In this document: piece after piece, positions 37,320 through 42,477 of the stretch
How the letters are laid out: each line of letters opens with the position of its first letter
Numbering within the stretch: position 1 is the stretch's first letter
Source of the DNA: Hydromicrobium sp964415365
Lineage (GTDB): Bacteria > Actinomycetota > Humimicrobiia > Humimicrobiales > Humimicrobiaceae
Assembly (NCBI GenBank): GCA_964415365.1
Contig: CAYPYW010000016.1
Span: 1 to 42,477, forward strand
Length of the DNA: 42,477 nt
Direction of reading: 5' to 3'
The notes under the pieces: model-generated
Databases searched by the model: none
What the model was told of the DNA's origin: nothing
Seen by the model: only the letters and a program-made list of their open reading frames with translations
Program-made: the position numbers and the translations under genes

Positions 37320-37733
37320 TCAAAGATTTTTATTAATTTCTTCTCTTAAATCATCAAATGTTTCTAATATTTTTTCAACAAGAGATTCAATTCTTGAAGG
37401 ATGCAAATCAAGTGCATAAGCATGTGAAAAAAAATGACGGAAACCAAGATATTCTTTGAGTTTATTTTCTAACTCGTCTGAGATTATATTTTCGCTCTTT
37501 GCTTTAAGCAGTAATTCTTGATGCCACGAAGATCCTATTGGTATGTCAATTGATTTCAGTTTAAATATCTGTTTAAGTATATTTTCAACCCCATTATAGA
37601 AATTATGGATCAATGTAGATAAACCTGCAAGCTCTAATTGTGATAACTGAGAAACAGGTTTATCTGGAAGAAGCGAGAGAGTATTTTCTATAGCTTCATA
37701 TTCAGCTTCAATCCGGTCCTTAAAATCAGCCAT
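37320..37733 (-). CDS. hepT: HepT-like HEPN ribonuclease toxin
   Basis: 137 residues, all helical, with the HEPN active-site pattern RX4HXY as RHFFSHAY. HepT-type toxins are tRNA or RNA nucleases. The Tyr of this motif is the known target of AMPylation by the MntA partner. The partner gene is directly upstream and overlaps by eight bases, the usual layout of these type VII toxin-antitoxin pairs. The gene ends 26 bases from the tRNA, in the first cassette of the island. Confidence 0.85.
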   Translation of the reverse strand: MADFKDRIEAEYEAIENTLSLLPDKPVSQLSQLELAGLSTLIHNFYNGVENILKQIFKLKSIDIPIGSSWHQELLLKAKSENIISDELENKLKEYLGFRHFFSHAYALDLHPSRIESLVEKILETFDDLREEINKNL

Positions 37734-37995
37734 AGATTAATTCTCCTTCTTGTTTTATCAATCTAATAAACTTTGAGGATCCAGCCAAGTCTACAATATC
37801 AATAGGTTTTGAAAGCCGGAGCAATAAATCACCATAATATTTAAAAAAGTCTTTAGGCGGGAGTCCCTCTACAGCAATGTCAATATCATTACTTATCTTT
37901 TCTTTATCTAGACTGGAACCAAAAAGTAATACTCGCTTGACTTTATATTTTCTTGATAGATCTTGAATAACCCTTTTATCTTTCTCATCAATCAT
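37726..37995 (-). CDS. mntA: MntA-like minimal nucleotidyltransferase antitoxin
   Basis: 89 residues. The nucleotidyltransferase motif is complete: GSSLDKEK (GS), NDIDIAVEG (DXD) and the third acidic residue in PIDIVD. It would AMPylate and silence the HepT toxin encoded after it. The ATG at 37995 begins the two-gene operon; upstream sequence to the next tRNA-like repeat is AT-rich. Confidence 0.85.
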   Translation of the reverse strand: MIDEKDKRVIQDLSRKYKVKRVLLFGSSLDKEKISNDIDIAVEGLPPKDFFKYYGDLLLRLSKPIDIVDLAGSSKFIRLIKQEGELIYG

Positions 37996-38065
37996 GGAAA
38001 TATTATATCATAATTTTTTATCATTTTATTTTTGAATTCAATACTTTATCCTTACAGATAGTTCG

Positions 38066-38098
38066 AAAGTTCTTGCTACTGTACTACTAGGGGAGCCA
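38066..38098 (+). repeat. att-like repeat, copy 1
   Basis: CTACTAGGGGAGCCA (38084-38098) matches the tRNA-Asn 3' end at 14 of 15 bases. It is preceded by AAAGTTCTTGCT (38066-38077), which is also found in copy 3 at the same distance, 33 bases from first to last base. It closes the HepT/MntA cassette. Confidence 0.75.
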
Positions 38099-38145
38099 AT
38101 ATACTTGTATTAATACTTTAAATTATTATTTTATTAATTAATTAT

Positions 38146-38238
38146 TTAGGGTTTGAATTTGACTTATGTCCTAAATGTGGCAAAAGTAACTTAAGTCCAG
38201 GTTTTGCTGATTTAGTTCAGAAATATTATAAGTTCTAA
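38146..38238 (+). pseudogene. Remnant of a zinc-ribbon protein
   Basis: An open stretch between stops (38122-38238) reads LGFEFDLCPKCGKSN and then LSPGFADLVQKYYKF before a TAA. It has a CPKCG knuckle and protein-like composition but no start codon. It looks like the C-terminal scrap of a zinc-ribbon protein, cut off by the cassette boundary at 38098. Confidence 0.4.
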
Positions 38239-38284
38239 AATTAAACGTAAAAACCTATTGACAGCACAAAAGGAGGTGTGAATA

Positions 38285-39088
38285 GTGGGCAATCCAAGTA
38301 TAGAAAAGATGAAAGCTGACAAAGATATCGAGGGATTAATAGAGGCTTTTAGTGATGAAGATAATAATGTTAGACTAGGAGCAGTAAGAGCTCTGGGCAG
38401 GATTAGAGATGCTAGTGTAATAAAGATCCTCATTGAGGCTCTAAAGGATAGAAATGAGAATGTCCAAAAGGAGGCAGTACTAGCTCTTGGAAAGATAGGA
38501 GAACCAGCGGTACAGCCCCTCATAGAGGCTTTTAGTGACAAAGATGAGAATGTTCGAAAGTTGGCACAATTAGCTCTTAGTCAAATAAAGGTGCCCAAAG
38601 CTTTAGAGCTTCAGATTGATGCTCTGAGGGATAGAGATGAGAATGTTCGAAACAGGGCAGCATGGGCTCTGGGAGAAATGAAGGATAACAGAGCTGTTGA
38701 GCCCCTCATTCAGTTACTCGGGGACAAAGTTGGACATGTTAGAGCAAGAGCAGCAGAGGTTCTTGGAATAATTAGAGATGCTCGGGCAGTAGAGCCTCTT
38801 ATTCAAGCTCTTGAAGATGAAGACGACTGGGTTCGAATTAGAGCAATAGATGCCCTTGGCAATATTGGGGACGCTAGGGCGATAGAACCCCTTATTCAAA
38901 CCCTGAAGGATGAAGATGGAAATGTTCGAGCTAATGCAGCAGAGATTCTTGTAATGATTGGGGATGTTAGGGCTATGGAGCCACTAACTGAAGCTCTAAA
39001 TAATGAAGAATTGAAAGGTGTTCGAGAATCTCTAGCAAGGGCTTTAGAGAAGCTCAAAAGCAAAGAAAGGTTAAAAGCCGATAAGTAG
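38285..39088 (+). CDS. HEAT-repeat (PBS-lyase-type) protein
   Basis: 267 residues made almost wholly of eight HEAT-like repeats of about 31 residues, of the form DEDxxVRxxAAxALGxIGDxRAVEPLIxAL. There is no other domain, no signal and no membrane segment. The start is GTG at 38285, chosen because a strong AGGAGGTG lies seven bases before it. Such solenoids are protein-binding scaffolds or lyase-like helpers; the function is unknown here. It is the only intact gene of the second cassette and the only plus-strand gene of the island. Confidence 0.85.
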   Translation: MGNPSIEKMKADKDIEGLIEAFSDEDNNVRLGAVRALGRIRDASVIKILIEALKDRNENVQKEAVLALGKIGEPAVQPLIEAFSDKDENVRKLAQLALSQIKVPKALELQIDALRDRDENVRNRAAWALGEMKDNRAVEPLIQLLGDKVGHVRARAAEVLGIIRDARAVEPLIQALEDEDDWVRIRAIDALGNIGDARAIEPLIQTLKDEDGNVRANAAEILVMIGDVRAMEPLTEALNNEELKGVRESLARALEKLKSKERLKADK

Positions 39089-39238
39089 ATGAAAGGCAAA
39101 CTGTTGTAAGGGTTTAAATATATCAGTCTGAAAAGTTATTGTAACTATTAATATCACGGTTAAAATATATATTGCTCTTTAAATCTATCAATTCCTAAAA
39201 AAATAGGTTCAAAATTTCACACCTCTATCACCTAAAAA

Positions 39239-39271
39239 GATAATATATTTTTTATTTGTGATAATATATTT
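39239..39271 (+). repeat. Short AT-rich tandem repeat
   Basis: GATAATATATTT occurs at 39239-39250 and again at 39260-39271, a 21-base period. The surrounding gap (39089-39301) holds no gene. Confidence 0.5.
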
Positions 39272-39301
39272 GTATTTATAAAATGTGAGTTATAAGAATC
39301 A

Positions 39302-39333
39302 AAAGTTCTAAAAGCGTCCAATACGGGGAGCCA
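39302..39333 (+). repeat. att-like repeat, copy 2
   Basis: CGGGGAGCCA (39324-39333) matches the last ten bases of the tRNA exactly; extended to 17 bases the match is 14. AAAGTTCT (39302-39309) precedes it, 32 bases from first to last base. It closes the HEAT-repeat cassette. Confidence 0.65.
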
Positions 39334-39340
39334 CTTTATT

Positions 39341-39357
39341 TATGGAGGCTCTCCATA
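39341..39357. repeat. Perfect small hairpin after att-like copy 2
   Basis: TATGGAG, three bases, then CTCCATA: a seven-base perfect inverted repeat, eight bases after copy 2. It could be a recombinase-binding arm or a bidirectional terminator for the convergent genes; neither is shown. Confidence 0.4.
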
Positions 39358-39417
39358 CAAAAACAAATCCTGGCTCTTCATCAAACAGAGGAGAGACTGA
39401 GAATTATCAATATTACA

Positions 39418-40205
39418 TTACATAAGCTTTCTCTTTATTAATCTTTCAAGATCATTTATTACTATTTCATAATTTGGGAGATTATGAACTTGATTCTCTA
39501 GTCTTATTTTCCAGGTTTTTTTATAGATATCAGATTTAATAGACTCAATCAAATTAGAAAAAGGAATAATAAAACCAAATCTTCTTTTAATTTCATTTTT
39601 TATTTTTGATATGTTTATAGATTCTAGATTTAAGATATACCATAAGTCATAGATATCACGGGCCTCTTTGTCTGCATCAAGAATTCTAGATATTTTATCT
39701 GATGCTATTGACTCCAGAATATAGGTATTAAGTTTCCCCCCTTTGCTCTTAAAATCTTTATAAGTAAAATATATGTCTTTTCTGACAAAATTAGGAATAT
39801 AATTATCTTTTAGGATATCAATTTTTAAATCTTTATGTGCTTTGATTTCAGGAACAATATCATATTTTAAGAATGCCTGGAATCTACCGCCATTTATATT
39901 TGATATAATACTAGGTTCAAAAGGAAAAATTGCAATAATTTCTGAAAGCACTGTACTAAAAATTTTTTCTAGTTCCTGGAGAGTTATTGTTTCTTTTATT
40001 ATAAAATCCAAATCTTCTGAAAAACGGTAGTCAGGAAAATAAATTTTTTTAGACAAGTACCTCCTCTGAATACAGCATTTTCTTTAAAGGAAGGGTTGTT
40101 GCTTAAATAAAATAGGAGCAACTCTATAAAATAATCTTTCTCAATTACAGCTTCTGTAACTCCCTCATTAGCTGCAATCCTTTGAATTTGATTATAGCCA
40201 ATCAT
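39418..40205 (-). pseudogene. abiEii: AbiEii-like nucleotidyltransferase toxin with a -1 frameshift
   Basis: Two frames join into one AbiEii protein of about 262 residues. The first (from 40205) ends in VFRGGTCLKK; the second continues IYFPDYRFSEDLDF, together the GG(T/S)-X-K...RFSEDXD nucleotidyltransferase motif. The break lies in an A7 run on the coding strand (plus bases 40044-40050). One missing A, or a -1 slip on the heptamer A-AAA-AAA in frame, restores the protein exactly. AbiEii toxins (type IV systems, phage abortive infection) transfer nucleotides to stop translation. It follows the antitoxin gene, 14 bases apart. Confidence 0.8.
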
Positions 40206-40219
40206 TCTTAACGTTTTTA

Positions 40220-41041
40220 TCAGTATTTAATTATGTTTAAGATCTGTTCCTTACCGATATTGTCAATTAAATGCCAGTTATTCTTATAACTTTTCCCACT
40301 GGATATTTTAGGATCTAATAAGTCATAACGGTTATTAATATTCTTTTTTAGATTATCTATTAAATTGTTTTTATTGATTTCCAGTGTCTCCAAAATATAA
40401 CCTAGTCTTTTAATTATTACATTTTTTTTGTATCTTTTTACGTATTCTTTTAATCTGGTAAAATCAATTCTATCTCTAATTATCCAAAAACCCTTTGCAA
40501 TCTCAGTAATTCCTCCGCAGTGTTGTGGATATAATAACCCATCAAGGATTGTTTTTTCAGGATTAGATATTCTGACTTTTTCAGTTTGTGTAACCCACTC
40601 ATCTTTGATTGCCCAAATGAACTTTTTGCTTATATTAATAAAAACAAATTTATCCTTTAATTGTTTGGGAACAACCTGTCTTTTAGGTGTAGCAATAAAG
40701 ACTTTTACCAGCGGTTGAGTTAACATGCCCCAATGATTCATTGCACTATAAAAACCTATATAGTAATCTGGTGAATTAACTACCTCTCTTGCTGCAATAA
40801 ACCAATTACCAATAAATTCTTCTACATTACCAATTTCCTGTGGAATTATAATAAATTTACCAGATTTTAACCTGCTTATTACCTTCCTTTTTACTAATTC
40901 ACTCAATAAATCTGTTGTCTGGTTATAGTTTTTGTTGATTATACCTTGGGCATCGTTAATTGTGAAAATATGCTTATTGTTATCATAAAGCTTACTGATT
41001 AAATAGGCACTTATTTTTCCTAGAGTTTTATAATTATTCAT
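40220..41041 (-). CDS. abiEi: AbiEi-like antitoxin and transcriptional repressor
   Basis: 273 residues: an N-terminal winged helix (FTINDAQGIINKNYNQTTDLLSELVKRKVI region) and the AbiEi C-terminal domain with YYIGFYSAMNHWGM and ISNPEKTILDGLLYP, the family's S-X-PE-(R/K)-T motif. It represses its own operon and counteracts AbiEii without direct binding in the known systems. The toxin gene lies just downstream. Lysine- and Asn-rich composition fits an AT-rich foreign origin. Confidence 0.85.
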   Translation of the reverse strand: MNNYKTLGKISAYLISKLYDNNKHIFTINDAQGIINKNYNQTTDLLSELVKRKVISRLKSGKFIIIPQEIGNVEEFIGNWFIAAREVVNSPDYYIGFYSAMNHWGMLTQPLVKVFIATPKRQVVPKQLKDKFVFINISKKFIWAIKDEWVTQTEKVRISNPEKTILDGLLYPQHCGGITEIAKGFWIIRDRIDFTRLKEYVKRYKKNVIIKRLGYILETLEINKNNLIDNLKKNINNRYDLLDPKISSGKSYKNNWHLIDNIGKEQILNIIKY

Positions 41042-41071
41042 TGTTTTGACTAAATATGTAATAAATTTAGG

Positions 41072-41089
41072 ATAATATACTGTATTATA
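41072..41089 (-). promoter_or_regulatory. Inverted repeat over a -10 box, possible AbiEi operator
   Basis: ATAATA and TATTAT form an inverted repeat with a five-base spacer, 30 bases before the abiEi ATG. On the minus strand TATAAT overlaps one arm. AbiEi proteins bind inverted repeats in their own promoters, so this is a candidate operator. AT-richness makes chance likely too. Confidence 0.3.
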
Positions 41090-41303
41090 TACGTAATTAG
41101 TAGATTTTAAAAGATAATTTTAGAATATTTTATACTTATTCAATAAAAAGAACATGACTTGGTTATATAAGAAGAGTTATCAACATTGCCCCATTCGTCA
41201 TATCCTATTATTAGTATAGAAAGTAATTAGAATTACACATTAATAACTTTTAAAGAGAATATTACTACATAAGAATCAGTAATTTATATCTACATTAAGT
41301 TTA
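41090..41303. other. Gene-free AT-rich gap before abiEi
   Basis: I see no coding frame or structured element in this stretch. Confidence 0.4.
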
Positions 41304-41336
41304 AAAGTTCTTGCTGCCACACTACTCGGGGAGCCA
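41304..41336 (+). repeat. att-like repeat, copy 3
   Basis: CTACTCGGGGAGCCA (41322-41336) is identical to the last 15 bases of the tRNA-Asn gene. AAAGTTCTTGCT (41304-41315) precedes it with exactly the spacing of copy 1. It closes the AbiE cassette. Confidence 0.8.
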
Positions 41337-41356
41337 GCGAATTTTAGACTTTTCAT

Positions 41357-42477
41357 TTATTCAATAATTGTTTTATATAAGCTCTCCTTATAATTTTCCT
41401 CTTTAATTTTTTTTGATATATTATGAGCTTTTATTTTATAAGATTGATTTTGGAGTAAGTCTAATATCTTTGGCTCAAGATTTTTACTTTTTATTTTACT
41501 GATAGCTATACCTACTGGTCCAATACCTAAATCACTCACTAGATCATTCCATGCATATTGATCAATTATATGTGGGATAATCATCGTAGCGCATCCATGT
41601 TTAATTGCCGTGTGTGTTGTCCCTGAGCCACCATGATGAATAACAGCATACATTTTTGGGAAGATCCAATCATAGGGAACTTGCTTAACAAAATAAAATA
41701 ATTTTGTATTATATTTTGAAGGTTTAATTAAACCTCCATAAGCGGTATTAATAATTGCAGGAATATTGTGTTTTTCTAGAATATCTAAAATAATGTTTGT
41801 CTTTTTTTCAGGATTGGGATTGGTCATACTTCCAAATGTAATAAATAATATCTTATTGTGTTTTGCCATATATTTTTCCAGATTTTTTTCAGGTTTCCAG
41901 TTTATGGTTTTATTTCTTTCATGATATCCCAATACATTAATATTTTTATTCCAATATTCGGGCTTTAGAAAAAGAGTAGGAGATATTGTATAAATTACCT
42001 TCCTGGATGAAATGGTTTTTTTAATTTTTCTTTGGGTTATTTTCCTCTGGATATTTAGCCACTTGATGGCAATTATTATGGTTATAACTAATCCAAAATC
42101 TGCAAATGAATAGGTTAGCTTATTAAAAAAAGAACCAAAATTGCTGTGAAAGGCAACATGAGTATGACCTTTAACATAATGAATATAAGGGACAGGACTT
42201 ATAAGAATGGTCTTTCCTCTATTATTTGTTTCCCATATTATTGGGTAAATGGATTTCCCATTATATAAAATCCTGTCTGGTCTTTCTTTTTTAATTATTT
42301 CATATTGTTTAAATATAAGTTCCTTGTTTATTTGCGAAGATTCTATGCTAAGACTTATTAATGAAAATAGTTTCCTTAAACCTGTGCTGCTTCCTCCCAT
42401 AAAAGCTTTCCAAGCATCACTATTCAGAAGCTTGGTATATTTTCTTCCCAGGGAAGCAAATTTCAGATTTGATTCTT
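41357..42477 (-). CDS. UGT/MGT-type glycosyltransferase (N-terminus outside window)
   Basis: The frame is open to the right edge (about 373 residues visible), so the ATG at 42400 is internal and the true start is beyond the window. The C-terminal GT-B domain carries the nucleotide-sugar motif HHGGSGTTHTAIKHGCATM followed by PHIIDQYAWNDLV, as in macrolide, sterol and plant-type glycosyltransferases of family GT1; LFITFGSM precedes it. The acceptor is unknown; self-resistance or cell-surface glycosylation are both possible. It is the visible part of the fourth cassette of the island. Confidence 0.85.
   Translation of the reverse strand, partial: ESNLKFASLGRKYTKLLNSDAWKAFMGGSSTGLRKLFSLISLSIESSQINKELIFKQYEIIKKERPDRILYNGKSIYPIIWETNNRGKTILISPVPYIHYVKGHTHVAFHSNFGSFFNKLTYSFADFGLVITIIIAIKWLNIQRKITQRKIKKTISSRKVIYTISPTLFLKPEYWNKNINVLGYHERNKTINWKPEKNLEKYMAKHNKILFITFGSMTNPNPEKKTNIILDILEKHNIPAIINTAYGGLIKPSKYNTKLFYFVKQVPYDWIFPKMYAVIHHGGSGTTHTAIKHGCATMIIPHIIDQYAWNDLVSDLGIGPVGIAISKIKSKNLEPKILDLLQNQSYKIKAHNISKKIKEENYKESLYKTIIE

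Larger units (their letters stand above)
37294..42477. mobile_element. tRNA-Asn-anchored accessory island built of cassettes
   Basis: After the tRNA the core gene order stops and small accessory modules begin, each separated by a partial copy of the tRNA 3' end (at 38098, 39333 and 41336). This gives segments of 805, 1235 and 2003 bases and a fourth that leaves the window. Cargo: HepT/MntA, a HEAT-repeat protein, AbiEi/AbiEii and a glycosyltransferase. The base composition is clearly more AT-rich than the core block. No integrase or transposase is seen, so the elements are non-autonomous or the recombinase lies beyond the window. Confidence 0.7.

Noticed and set aside
38231..38241. AAGTTCTAAAA as a fourth att-like copy
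   Set aside because: It resembles the upstream motif of copy 2, but no CGGGGAGCCA follows at the expected distance.

Overview
The window is AT-rich bacterial chromosome. Its core gene order (hrcA-dnaJ-rsmE-mtaB-HIT-phoH-yqfF-ybeY-era-deoC-recO-glyQ-glyS-ppdK-dnaG-rpoD) is the arrangement familiar from Bacillota and neighbouring lineages. Strong Shine-Dalgarno sites (AAGGAGG type), several GTG/TTG starts, a TPP riboswitch and alpha/beta glycyl-tRNA synthetase fit the same picture. A short oxygen-sensitive-type ThiC and pyruvate phosphate dikinase suggest an anaerobe. I cannot name the genus or be sure of the phylum from sequence alone.

Left part (1-7.7 kb): the tail of an unrecognised plus-strand gene, then minus-strand genes for an M29 aminopeptidase, a two-subunit ABC exporter, a MarR-type regulator and an MFS transporter. 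The regulator has an in-frame amber codon at codon 40 and the transporter is split by a frameshift, so this regulator/transporter locus appears to be decaying or to carry sequence errors. A short stretch just after the ABC operon resembles the 3' end of RNase P RNA.

Thiamin block (7.9-16.2 kb, minus strand): one TPP riboswitch with a visible terminator/antiterminator switch heads nine genes in a row: thiM, thiE, thiC, thiL, thiN, then a YkoE-like S component, a double ATPase, an EcfT-like protein and a small YkoF-like thiamin-binding protein. ThiC makes the pyrimidine. ThiM salvages thiazole. ThiE joins the two halves and ThiL makes TPP. The ECF transporter plus ThiN cover import and pyrophosphorylation of ready-made thiamin. 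ThiD and de novo thiazole genes are not here.

Housekeeping block (16.4-37.1 kb, plus strand): heat-shock regulation and folding (hrcA, dnaJ, without grpE or dnaK), RNA modification (rsmE, mtaB), PhoH ATPase, an HD phosphohydrolase of the YqfF/PgpH type, YbeY, an acetyltransferase, Era, DeoC, RecO, GlyQS, PPDK, primase and the main sigma factor. It reads as ordinary core genome.

Right part (37.2-42.5 kb): a tRNA-Asn(GUU) gene followed by an accessory island. The last 10-15 bases of the tRNA recur three times downstream, near 38.1, 39.3 and 41.3 kb. They cut the island into cassettes that each carry one small transcription unit: a HepT/MntA toxin-antitoxin pair; a HEAT-repeat protein with a zinc-ribbon remnant; an AbiEi/AbiEii pair whose toxin has a -1 frameshift at an A7 run; and a UGT-type glycosyltransferase running off the window. 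The repeats share an extra upstream motif (AAAGTTCT) at a fixed distance, so they look like attachment sites of serially inserted elements. No integrase is in the window. This tRNA-anchored cassette array is the most interesting feature here.
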